In this document: positions 18,701-23,705 of the stretch, one piece after another
How the letters are laid out: every line of letters begins with the position of its first letter
Numbering within the stretch: position 1 is the stretch's first letter
Virus record (IMG/VR): IMGVR_UViG_3300047392_000149
Coordinates: 1 to 23,705 of that record
DNA: 23,705 nt
DNA from: a virus
Reading direction: 5' to 3' (one strand)
Program-made: the position numbers and the translations under genes
The notes under the pieces: generated by a model
Databases searched by the model: none
Seen by the model: the letters and a program-made list of their open reading frames with translations, nothing else
What the model was told of the DNA's origin: nothing

Positions 18701-20141
18701 CTCATTCACTTTCTGGAGTGGCAACACTTTAGCTTTGACAATTGCCGGAGATTATGCACAAGGTAATGCATCTCTTCGTGCACCTATCTTCTATGATAGC
18801 AACAACACTGCGTTCTACTTCGACGGTGCTAGCACAACCAACATTAATACGCTGTCAGGAAACGGGAAGACCGCACTTGAAACTGCTGATGGATATCTTC
18901 GTATCAACCAAGGTTCAGCATTTTCAAACGGTATATGGACAGGATCGAGTAATTTTCTTAATTCTGGCGGTATTCTTGGTTGGGGCAGTAACGGAGGGAC
19001 TACAAACTCTCGTGTGTACATTAATGGCGGAACATACAATGGTACAAACGTAATTTCATTGGATGGGTCAAATGGACGCATTACAGCATCGGATATAAGA
19101 GCACCAATCTTCTATGATACCGATAATACTGGTTACTATATAAATGCACACAGCGACTCAAACATTTATAGATTGTTTAGTTATCTAGGCGGCAGGGACA
19201 CAAACGGAAACTGGAATACTGGGTTCCAAAATACACCTGCTGCGGCGTATAACTTTCATGGCGACATTTCTAGTGGAGGTCCTGCGGGTTCATGGTGGTT
19301 CTACGAAAGTATGCGTCACTCAAATGCAACCAATTACTGGGGTACACAGATTGCATGGGGTTGGGAGGATAATGCCACCAGGTTGATGCAACGCAACGTC
19401 ACCAACGGATCATTTGGTGGGTGGGTTGAATACCTAAACACATCTGATCGCACATACAATGGCAACTTGTACATGACCGGCTCGATCAGGTCCACATCTA
19501 GTGATATGAGAGCACCTGTATTTTATGACCAGGATAATACTGGCTACTACATAAACGCCGCGGGTACATCATATATCAATGCTCTAAACATTGGTCCAAC
19601 TGCTGCTGGGTCGTCATATCTAAACATCAATGGTTATAACGCGTACGGCGGTACTGGTTATCATGGATTCCTAACAGTAAGCAATACGTATGGGTCAGCA
19701 ACAAATCCAAACCAATATTGGAGAATAAATGGTGCTGGAGGATTTGAAATTGTTAACTCTCCATACAATGCCGTTCTGTTTACCTTTACACAAGGTGGCG
19801 ACTTTACTGCTGCTGGTAACGTCACAGCTTATTCTGATCGTAAGTTAAAAGACAACTTCGAATCAATTTCCGATGCCATACAGAAGGTAATGCAACTTAA
19901 CGGCGTAACCTTTACACGTATTGATAAAGAAGACACAGCAACTCGCTATGCAGGTCTAATCGCGCAAGATGTCGAAGCAGTACTGCCAGAGGCTGTTCAG
20001 ATTAATGAGACCATCTCGTATGGAGAAGTTAAGTCAGTAGATTATAATGCTACGATAGCTTTATTAGTCGAAGCAATAAAAGAACAACAATCCCACATCA
20101 CTAAGCTTGAAGAAAAGCTTAATAAATTATTAGGAGAATAA
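15735..20141 (+). CDS. Long tail fibre with nine repeats and S74 intramolecular chaperone
   Basis: A 1468-residue protein. The N-terminus MALDFPSSPTNGQTFVSGNR is a typical fibre attachment module. Residues about 100-240 resemble shaft sequence. From residue 244 a motif of the type RAPIFYDSNDTGYYIDPNS occurs nine times, about 90-240 residues apart, each followed by a variable domain. The C-terminal 105 residues form a Peptidase_S74 chaperone (YSDRKLKDNFESI..., YAGLIAQDVEAVLP) with the catalytic dyad Ser1367/Lys1372 and a final coiled coil (KEQQSHITKLEEKLNKLL). The chaperone drives trimerisation and then cuts itself off. The variable domains between repeats are candidates for receptor binding or carbohydrate degradation; none shows enzyme motifs I recognise. 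Confidence 0.92.
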   Translation: MALDFPSSPTNGQTFVSGNRTWTYNTTTSSWEASSVATSKTANYVYAAPNGSAGIPDFRALVAADIPTLNQNTTGTAATITGVYSGTITSGQITTGLGFTPYNATNPSGYTSNLGTVTGVTGTAPIVSSGGTAPAISISAATSAAAGSMSAADKTKLDGIATSANNYVLPKATASALGGVEVFDATVQTVAANAVTTTASRTYGVQLNSADQMVVNVPWTNSGGTFDGLTAKTSGTGTYQTTGDFRAPIFYDSNDTGYYIDPNSTTNLNLIQANTYRQNASGVPRVNLGDPTVTEMALFDGQFNNKTEFFPPANVICETSTNGTTWTTYSVTDAQKKLLVGGDSGASISIPNGTAYFRVRFINRGDYVYLNALYAYHTSGGHSTQVQIYKKDFGSTTWVQHTSSTASVGSWPGHIYLPFNTIAYHPGTYVDEVAVVFIPTWNNPTWSAQNIVLHQMQIWGGYPAGKRNIYSVDSDKNVTFPSDVRATLYYDSSDTSYYVDPNSASRLRSVYVTDGTIDPSNVGAGVGLGFINEPTTSFAATGITFGSGTGQHGAIVYGSNIMYFGTENGSDNTMTSKATLNSSGSFSADGDFRAPIFYDTNDTTFYVNPNSTSVMNAIQPWGEVGMRRGDSATLLRSYNTSASQATQFYVNHNLGNVEIGNARGIVYAGGTYWQVANSTRSPIFYDSDDTSRYVDANSTSQIGSTYVNGYFQIQYNSGNQFAGMGIRNNYGSASAQATSFIDFMNENGIQKTSVFGRIATDGAGYLEFLSTAGGVSRSTDTRTTTAYAYSNQWSFQTSAGISTNIVYDRDDTSRYLDINGANVSNINTIFTGVAYFRSNPGSGVYSGAVSSPPLQVYSTDGGSAFMSFHRSGAYAVNLGLDPDNYLRIGGWSASSNRWVLDMSGNNWAAGSFRAPIFYDSDNTTYYIDPNTGSNVFGEFKVNQNGAAGIQLISTTGTQSLWIRTGYDNAPTPSVSATNVQFQSSGYSGGSFTFWSGNTLALTIAGDYAQGNASLRAPIFYDSNNTAFYFDGASTTNINTLSGNGKTALETADGYLRINQGSAFSNGIWTGSSNFLNSGGILGWGSNGGTTNSRVYINGGTYNGTNVISLDGSNGRITASDIRAPIFYDTDNTGYYINAHSDSNIYRLFSYLGGRDTNGNWNTGFQNTPAAAYNFHGDISSGGPAGSWWFYESMRHSNATNYWGTQIAWGWEDNATRLMQRNVTNGSFGGWVEYLNTSDRTYNGNLYMTGSIRSTSSDMRAPVFYDQDNTGYYINAAGTSYINALNIGPTAAGSSYLNINGYNAYGGTGYHGFLTVSNTYGSATNPNQYWRINGAGGFEIVNSPYNAVLFTFTQGGDFTAAGNVTAYSDRKLKDNFESISDAIQKVMQLNGVTFTRIDKEDTATRYAGLIAQDVEAVLPEAVQINETISYGEVKSVDYNATIALLVEAIKEQQSHITKLEEKLNKLLGE
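16464..19560 (+). repeat. Nine in-frame [R-x-P-I-F-Y-D] repeats of the long fibre
   Basis: Units start near 16464, 17183, 17505, 17769, 18139, 18468, 18774, 19096 and 19502. The core is (D)(F/L/I)RAPIFYD-x-(D/N)-(D/N)T-x-(Y/F)Y-(I/V)-(D/N), diverged at the fourth and fifth units (TRSPIFYDSDDTSRYVD, IVYDRDDTSRYLD). Nucleotide sequence is diverged while protein is conserved, so this is old internal duplication. Confidence 0.9.
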
Positions 20142-20142
20142 A

Positions 20143-20523
20143 ATGTCACTAACATACACATGGAGTATCAAGAGCCTAAAAAAGCAGGATGATCCTTCCA
20201 CAGAACTAAACGATATTATCGTGCAGACCTACTGGGAATGCACTGGCACTGACGAAAATGGTAATAGTGGCACTTTTAATGGTGCCACACCATTTGAGCC
20301 AGATCAGGTAGATGCAGCTAATTTTACTGCATATGAAAGCCTAACCGAAGCTCAAGTACTAGGATGGATTCAGGCAGTAGTCAATTCAAATCCTGGCTAC
20401 AAGGACCACATCGATCAGCAGATTCAAAAGCAGATTGATGCTATCATTAAACCAATCACGGAAGTAACAGATGGAGCACTACCATGGGCTCCTCCATCAG
20501 AAACTCCACCACTAACAGCATAA
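20143..20523 (+). CDS. Conserved fibre-locus protein, unknown function
   Basis: A 126-residue protein, MSLTYTWSIKSLKKQDDPST..., DIIVQTYWECTGTDENGN, NFTAYESLTEAQVLGWIQAV, and an end TDGALPWAPP. I recall this family near fibre genes in marine T4-like phages; probably structural or accessory. TAGGAG at about 20131-20136 is the ribosome binding site, one base between genes. Confidence 0.85.
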   Translation: MSLTYTWSIKSLKKQDDPSTELNDIIVQTYWECTGTDENGNSGTFNGATPFEPDQVDAANFTAYESLTEAQVLGWIQAVVNSNPGYKDHIDQQIQKQIDAIIKPITEVTDGALPWAPPSETPPLTA

Positions 20524-20533
20524 AGGAGAATTT

Positions 20534-20713
20534 ATGAGTAACCCAGAATTAGACCCAAAGCTTGCTGAAAATCAAGTACCTACAGTTAATGTTCAACTAA
20601 ATGTTAATGAACTGAACGTTATCCTAGGTGGTCTACAGGAGCTCCCGCACAGAGTGTCGGACCCTATTTTACGCAAACTAATGCAAGAAGCTCAAAATCA
20701 GCTAGGACAATAA
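20534..20713 (+). CDS. Small fibre-locus protein, paralogue of 21798-21995
   Basis: A 59-residue protein, MSNPELDPKLAENQVPTVNV..., with VNELNVILGGLQELPHRVSD followed by PILRKLMQEAQNQL. The second half aligns residue by residue with the gene at 21798 (VNEINIILAGLQELPFKVAE, PLIKNIIAQAQNNL). AAAGGAG upstream is the ribosome binding site. Function unknown; the two copies flank the second adhesin. Confidence 0.8.
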   Translation: MSNPELDPKLAENQVPTVNVQLNVNELNVILGGLQELPHRVSDPILRKLMQEAQNQLGQ

Positions 20714-20714
20714 A

Positions 20715-21686
20715 ATGGCACTACCAACGGGCACAATCAGCATGTCTCAAGTTAATACAGAACTAGGTCGTAGTGCTACAGCCACAATCAGTTTAGGTGA
20801 GACGGCTGTTCGCTCGTTGGCGGGTGTTGCCTCGGGGGCTATTTCAATGAATAACCTCCGAGGTAAGTCCGCAGCACCAGCTACATATACAGCATCTTAC
20901 TTAATTGTTGCTGGTGGTGGTGGTGGCGGTACGTGGCAAGGAGGTGGCGGTGGAGCAGGAGGTCTAAAGTTTGGCTCTACTACATTAAATGGAGGCACAG
21001 TGTACACAGTTACCGTCGGTGCTGGAGCTGCTCTAGTTACCAACAGTGCTGGTAATAACGGCTCTGGATCTTCTGCTTTAGGCGTCTCTACAACAGGCGG
21101 CGGTGGCGGCGGCTATGGAGGCGGTGCTGCAGGGAAAAACGGCGGCTCTGGTGGCGGTGGTGGCGGATATAACTATGTCGCGCGTACCGCCGGTAGCGGA
21201 ATATATGGCCAAGGTACAGATGGCGGATACGGCAGCGATATTGATTCCGGCGGCTATTATGGCGCCGGCGGAGGCGGCGGTAGCCTTAATCCTGGTATAT
21301 GGGGTAATGATATGTTCGGAGGTGATGGCGGTGCTGGTACAACATCTAGTATCACCGGCTCCTCTGTAACATATGCCGGGGGTGGCGGTGGAAGTATTTA
21401 CATTAGCAACACGCCAGGAGCTGGTGGAGCAGGCGGAGGCGGATCAGGAGGCTCAAGCTATGTAGCCGGGCAACCTGGAGATACAAACAAAGGCGGTGGC
21501 GGCGGCGGTGGATTTAATAACGGAGGCGGTTCAAGTAACGCTGGTGGCGCAGGAGGTTCTGGCGTAGTTATTATTTCCGTGCCAACATCATCCTACACAG
21601 GAAATACAACTGGATCACCCGTAGTCACAACAAGCGGTTCAAATACGATTATTAAATTTAATTCATCAGGGAGTTATACAGCGTGA
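20715..21686 (+). CDS. Glycine-rich tail fibre adhesin, copy 2
   Basis: A 323-residue protein. N-terminus MALPTGTISMSQVNTELGRS is a fibre/tail module seen in many phage proteins (residues 1-55, ending AISMNNLRGKSA). From about residue 62 it is a glycine-rich tip (SYLIVAGGGGGGTWQGGGGG...), ending SGVVIISVPTSSYTGNTTGS, then VTTSGSNTIIKFNSSGSYTA, almost the same end as adhesin copy 1. It may be an alternative receptor-binding tip. Its stop overlaps the start of a truncated MSHFAKV-type frame. Confidence 0.87.
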   Translation: MALPTGTISMSQVNTELGRSATATISLGETAVRSLAGVASGAISMNNLRGKSAAPATYTASYLIVAGGGGGGTWQGGGGGAGGLKFGSTTLNGGTVYTVTVGAGAALVTNSAGNNGSGSSALGVSTTGGGGGGYGGGAAGKNGGSGGGGGGYNYVARTAGSGIYGQGTDGGYGSDIDSGGYYGAGGGGGSLNPGIWGNDMFGGDGGAGTTSSITGSSVTYAGGGGGSIYISNTPGAGGAGGGGSGGSSYVAGQPGDTNKGGGGGGGFNNGGGSSNAGGAGGSGVVIISVPTSSYTGNTTGSPVVTTSGSNTIIKFNSSGSYTA

Positions 21687-21724
21687 GTCATTTCGCAAAA
21701 GTTATAAACGGCCCTGGGGAGTAA
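21683..21724 (+). pseudogene. Truncated remnant of the MSHFAKV-family gene
   Basis: GTG 21683 opens MSHFAKVINGPGE and then a TAA at 21722-21724. The first ten residues match the intact gene at 15336 (MSHFAKVIDG). The gene position and overlap with the adhesin stop are also the same. The rest of the gene (about 100 residues) is missing. This marks the end of a duplicated adhesin cassette. Confidence 0.85.
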
Positions 21725-21737
21725 CTAAAAATAGTTC

Positions 21738-21766
21738 TTGACTTCACGCCCAAATCCTAGTATAAG
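21738..21766 (+). promoter_or_regulatory. Sigma70-type promoter
   Basis: TTGACT (21738-21743), 17 bp, TATAAG (21761-21766), predicted start about 21773, for the gene at 21798 (AAGGAG at 21784-21789). Confidence 0.85.
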
Positions 21767-21797
21767 TATATTTCAAACACCCCAAGGAGCACATTAA

Positions 21798-21995
21798 ATG
21801 ACAGAAGAAACACCTCAGGTAGGGCCTAATCCAGAAGTAACAATCACGCTTCGGGTTAACGAAATCAACATCATTCTAGCAGGACTGCAGGAATTGCCTT
21901 TTAAGGTCGCAGAGCCTCTTATTAAGAATATCATTGCGCAGGCACAAAATAATCTTGCGCAAGAAGCTGTAGCAGAAGCTGCAACAGAAGCTTAA
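21798..21995 (+). CDS. Small fibre-locus protein, paralogue of 20534-20713
   Basis: A 65-residue protein, MTEETPQVGPNPEVTITLRV..., whose middle aligns with the gene at 20534 (see there). It ends in an alanine/glutamate-rich tail EAVAEAATEA that the other copy lacks. Unlike the other copy it has its own promoter (21738-21766) and terminator (22002-22034), so it may be made earlier or separately from the fibre genes. Function unknown. Confidence 0.8.
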   Translation: MTEETPQVGPNPEVTITLRVNEINIILAGLQELPFKVAEPLIKNIIAQAQNNLAQEAVAEAATEA

Positions 21996-22001
21996 TTATA
22001 T

Positions 22002-22034
22002 AAGGCCGGGATGAGTAATTGTCTCGGCCTTTTT
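22002..22034 (+). terminator. Rho-independent terminator
   Basis: AAGGCCGGGA (22002-22011) pairs with TCTCGGCCTT (22022-22031), one G-T pair, followed by TTTT. It ends the single-gene unit at 21798. Confidence 0.9.
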
Positions 22035-22044
22035 AAAAAATGTC

Positions 22045-22073
22045 TTGACATTCAAGCTATTTTAAGATATATT
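22045..22073 (+). promoter_or_regulatory. Sigma70-type promoter for the tRNA cluster
   Basis: TTGACA (22045-22050), 17 bp, TATATT (22068-22073); predicted start about 22080, ten bases before the first tRNA. Confidence 0.9.
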
Positions 22074-22089
22074 ACAAATAATCAGCAGC

Positions 22090-22166
22090 GGGGATGTAGG
22101 CCAATTGGCAGAGTCAACGGACTTAAAATCCGTACAGTGCGGGTTCGAGCCCCGCCATCCCTACCA
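22090..22166 (+). tRNA. tRNA-Leu (TAA), short variable region
   Basis: 77 bases with encoded CCA. Acceptor GGGGATG pairs with CATCCCT (first pair G-T); anticodon stem ACGGA/TCCGT with loop CTTAAAA gives anticodon TAA at 22124-22126; T arm GCGGG-TTCGAGC-CCCGC. The discriminator is A, as expected for leucine. The variable region is only about five bases, whereas leucine tRNAs normally have a long variable arm. Confidence 0.88.
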
Positions 22167-22167
22167 T

Positions 22168-22258
22168 AGTCCTGTAGCTTAAAGGTAGAGCGGTCGGATT
22201 TATATCCCGAAGCCCAGATTAGGGATCGGTCTCGGTTCGAATCCGAGTAGGACTACCA
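22168..22258 (+). tRNA. tRNA with probable anticodon TAT (Ile) and a long variable region
   Basis: 91 bases with encoded CCA, starting one base after the first tRNA. Acceptor AGTCCTG pairs with TAGGACT; D arm GCTTAAAGGTAGAGC; T arm CTCGG-TTCGAAT-CCGAG. The anticodon helix TCGG/CCGA encloses ATTTATATC, placing TAT at the anticodon with an A-C mismatch closing the loop. Between the anticodon helix and T stem there are about 20 bases with a CCC/GGG hairpin, a length seen in Ser, Leu or Tyr tRNAs but not Ile. The isoacceptor call is therefore uncertain. Confidence 0.7.
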
Positions 22259-22274
22259 ATTTTTCGGAGTATTT

Positions 22275-22451
22275 ATGAAAGCTATTATTGAAACTAAGTT
22301 TTTTGTTAGAGACGTTCCCCACGGTTCCTATCATAGCTTTCCTACATATTCCGATGAGATCGAGAAGACACTGACTAGTCAGTTAGAGTTTCTACAGCGT
22401 CATGGGTCTGAATACAGTTTGAGTCTAACTATTGAAGGAAATAAAAAGTGA
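22275..22451 (+). CDS. Small protein, unknown function
   Basis: A 58-residue protein, MKAIIETKFFVRDVPHGSYH..., ending SLSLTIEGNKK. CGGAG at 22265-22269 is the ribosome binding site. Its TGA overlaps the next gene's GTG (GTGA). Located directly after the tRNA pair and probably on the same transcript. No family recognised. Confidence 0.7.
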   Translation: MKAIIETKFFVRDVPHGSYHSFPTYSDEIEKTLTSQLEFLQRHGSEYSLSLTIEGNKK

Positions 22452-22717
22452 ATATTGACGAGTTACGAACTCTTCTAGCCACGGATATTGCTACTGTTAC
22501 TTTTACTAAGAAGGACGGTACTAAGCGTGAAATGATTTGCACTATGATTCCAGAATATCTTCCGGTTGTTGAACTCAACCCAAATATTAAGTATGGACCT
22601 TCTCCAACTATTGCTACAGTATGGGATCTAGAACAGAACGCATGGCGCTCATTTAAGTTCGATTCTGTATTATCTATTGAAACGGATTATTTTAATTATG
22701 TGGTCGAAAGCGCGTAA
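22448..22717 (+). CDS. Conserved phage protein, SH3-like fold family
   Basis: An 89-residue protein, MNIDELRTLLATDIATVTFT..., KKDGTKREMICTMIPEYLP, VWDLEQNAWRSFKFDSVLSI. I recognise a widespread phage family (DUF2693-type, SH3-like beta barrel) of unknown function. The start is GTG 22448 with AAGGAAA upstream, overlapping the previous stop. It overlaps the next gene's ATG by 20 bases. Confidence 0.82.
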   Translation: MNIDELRTLLATDIATVTFTKKDGTKREMICTMIPEYLPVVELNPNIKYGPSPTIATVWDLEQNAWRSFKFDSVLSIETDYFNYVVESA

Positions 22718-23126
22718 AGCAATTCTAGAGTCAAGTGAGCAATCATCAATCTATATTGGTTGTGACTCGCTCCGTATTCCTAAAAAGAATAAGGCTGACT
22801 TCTCTACAGTAATAATCCTACACAAAGATTCTAGGCATGGCTGTCTTGCCTTCCATAATAAGGTTACTATTCCTGACTATGGGCAGATGCGTCCTAGACT
22901 TCTAATGGAAGTTCATTATGCTCTAGAGGCATTTTATGCTATCGAAGATGTAGTAGGAGATAGACGGCTAGAGATTCACCTGGATGTTAATCCAGACCCT
23001 CGCCACGCAAGTAACGTAGTTACTAATGAGGCGCTTGGATGGGTTCGAGGATTAGGTATCCAGGCTCGAATTAAGCCAGATAGTTTTGCAGCTACTACAG
23101 CGGCAGATCACTTCGTAAGACACTAG
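22698..23126 (+). CDS. RNase H-like protein (DUF458-type)
   Basis: A 142-residue protein starting at ATG 22698. YIGCDSLRIPKK near the N-terminus, EIHLDVNPDPRHASN in the middle and IKPDSFAATTAADHF at the end match the RNase_H_like family PF04308 (DUF458). The aspartates of GCDS, HLDV and AADHF are the likely metal ligands. Activity has not been shown as far as I know; nucleic-acid cleavage or binding is inference. TTG 22677 is an alternative start. The last base of its TAG stop is the first base of the tRNA-Arg gene. Confidence 0.82.
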   Translation: MWSKARKAILESSEQSSIYIGCDSLRIPKKNKADFSTVIILHKDSRHGCLAFHNKVTIPDYGQMRPRLLMEVHYALEAFYAIEDVVGDRRLEIHLDVNPDPRHASNVVTNEALGWVRGLGIQARIKPDSFAATTAADHFVRH

Positions 23127-23202
23127 GTCCCGTAGCTCAGCTGGATAGAGCACGAGCCTTCTAAGCTTGGGGTCACAGGTTCGAATCCTGTCGGGATCAC
23201 CA
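23126..23202 (+). tRNA. tRNA-Arg (TCT)
   Basis: 77 bases with encoded CCA. Acceptor GGTCCCG/CGGGATC, D arm GCTCAGCTGGATAGAGC, anticodon stem CGAGC/GCTTG with loop CTTCTAA (anticodon TCT, reads AGA), T arm ACAGG-TTCGAAT-CCTGT. It begins on the final base of the preceding gene's stop codon. Confidence 0.95.
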
Positions 23203-23212
23203 ATTCTAATAT

Positions 23213-23287
23213 TCCCTGATGGCGCAGCGGTAGCGCAGTTGACTGTTAATCAATTGGTCGGAGGTTCGAATCCTTCTCAGGGAGCCA
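23213..23287 (+). tRNA. tRNA-Asn (GTT)
   Basis: 75 bases with encoded CCA. Acceptor TCCCTGA/TCAGGGA, discriminator G, D arm GCGC/GCGC, anticodon stem GTTGA/TCAAT with loop CTGTTAA (anticodon GTT), T arm GGAGG-TTCGAAT-CCTTC. Confidence 0.95.
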
Positions 23288-23298
23288 GGACATTTACA

Positions 23299-23469
23299 AT
23301 GGAACTAATTCTTTTAGGGTACTCCCTAACAATTCTTATATTTTTTGGGTGGACTTTAAAAGATGCTGAACAGTACTCTATAAAGCTCGTCCTATCTTTT
23401 CTTCTGCTAAGCCTAGCTTGGCCCATCGTTTTAGTCGTTTATCTATTAGACGGCAAAGAAGCCTCGTAA
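23299..23469 (+). CDS. Small membrane protein
   Basis: A 56-residue protein, MELILLGYSLTILIFFGWTL..., with two hydrophobic segments (about 3-18 and 28-49) and a short charged end DGKEAS. It starts 12 bases after the tRNA-Asn; the longer frame from 23167 runs back through both tRNAs and is not real. No clear ribosome binding site (AGGA at 23287-23290). Function unknown. Confidence 0.65.
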   Translation: MELILLGYSLTILIFFGWTLKDAEQYSIKLVLSFLLLSLAWPIVLVVYLLDGKEAS

Positions 23470-23484
23470 GGCCAGGAATCTAAT

Positions 23485-23705
23485 ATGGAACAACTACTTG
23501 ATGCACTAAAGCGTGCATTTGCTAATACTCATGCGATGTATATTAAGTCACACGGGTTTCATTGGAATGGAGTAGGGAATAACTTCCCACAATACCATGC
23601 CTTTTTCGAGACCATCTACAGCGAAGTCTACGACTCCATTGATAGTTTTGCAGAACATATTCGTGCTTGTGGGGGTTACGCTCCGGCAGCATATTCACAG
23701 CTATC
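23485..23705 (+). CDS. Dps-like ferritin-family protein (cut by window edge)
   Basis: The first 73 residues are present. HGFHWNGVGNNFPQYHAFFE followed by DSIDSFAEHIRACGGY matches Dps: His26, His38, Asp53 and Glu57 fall at the spacing of the ferroxidase ligands (H, +12 H, +15 D, +4 E). Dps oligomers oxidise and store iron and protect or coat DNA. It may protect phage DNA from oxidative damage; that is inference. AGGA at 23474-23477 is the likely ribosome binding site. The C-terminal half lies beyond the window. Confidence 0.9.
   Translation, partial: MEQLLDALKRAFANTHAMYIKSHGFHWNGVGNNFPQYHAFFETIYSEVYDSIDSFAEHIRACGGYAPAAYSQL

Noticed and set aside
16464-19560. Regularly spaced repeats taken as a CRISPR-like array
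   Set aside because: The units are in frame, conserved as protein rather than DNA, and spaced by hundreds of bases.

Overview
The window looks like part of a lytic tailed-phage genome with an alphaproteobacterial host. The host inference rests on a circularly permuted (two-piece) tmRNA gene at about 6790-7051, whose tag reads ANDNDSFADIRLAA; permuted tmRNA genes and tags starting ANDN are characteristic of Alphaproteobacteria. The phage inference rests on dense, overlapping small genes, tail-fibre genes (one with an S74 intramolecular chaperone), a spanin pair, a phage-type tRNA cluster, and ThyX, dUTPase and Dps genes mixed with many short unknown genes. Several of these genes resemble families I remember from T4-like myoviruses, but no head or baseplate gene is present here, so the morphotype is inference.

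Layout. (1) 1-3054, plus strand: short conserved phage genes of unknown role, a CMP/dCMP-deaminase-like gene, an RMF-like gene and a two-helix membrane protein. (2) 3068-4730: an SPFH/prohibitin-like predicted lipoprotein and a calcineurin-like phosphoesterase, separated by a hairpin that appears to be terminator and promoter at once. (3) 4734-4858: three hairpins between convergent operons. (4) 4858-6365, minus strand: an operon read from 6365 downwards, encoding a Myb/SANT-like protein, two small unknowns, dUTPase, ribosomal protein bS21 and a SleB-type cell wall hydrolase. (5) 6456-7074, plus: a DUF1289-like zinc protein, a small gene and the permuted tmRNA. (6) 7089-11771, plus: small unknowns, the i-spanin/o-spanin pair, ThyX, an AbrB-like protein, an HTH regulator and an AdoMet-decarboxylase-like protein. 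(7) 11819-21995, plus: tail-fibre/adhesin locus with three genes sharing related N-terminal modules, a 1468-residue fibre with nine internal repeats and an S74 C-terminus, and two glycine-rich adhesin cassettes, the second carrying a truncated gene remnant. (8) 22045-23705, plus: four tRNAs (Leu-TAA, a probable Ile-TAT with an odd variable region, Arg-TCT, Asn-GTT) interleaved with small genes, ending in a truncated Dps gene.

Themes. Translation: tmRNA, bS21, an RMF-like protein and tRNAs suggest the phage modifies host ribosome function and rescue. Nucleotide supply: the deaminase, dUTPase and ThyX would together lead through dUMP to dTMP. Lysis: SleB-type hydrolase plus spanins. Regulation: about a dozen sigma70-type promoters (TTGAC[A/T], exactly 17 bp, TATAAT-like) are visible by eye. 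Two place the predicted transcription start on an ATG that lacks a Shine-Dalgarno sequence, suggesting leaderless mRNAs. All assignments were made by reading; no database search was run.
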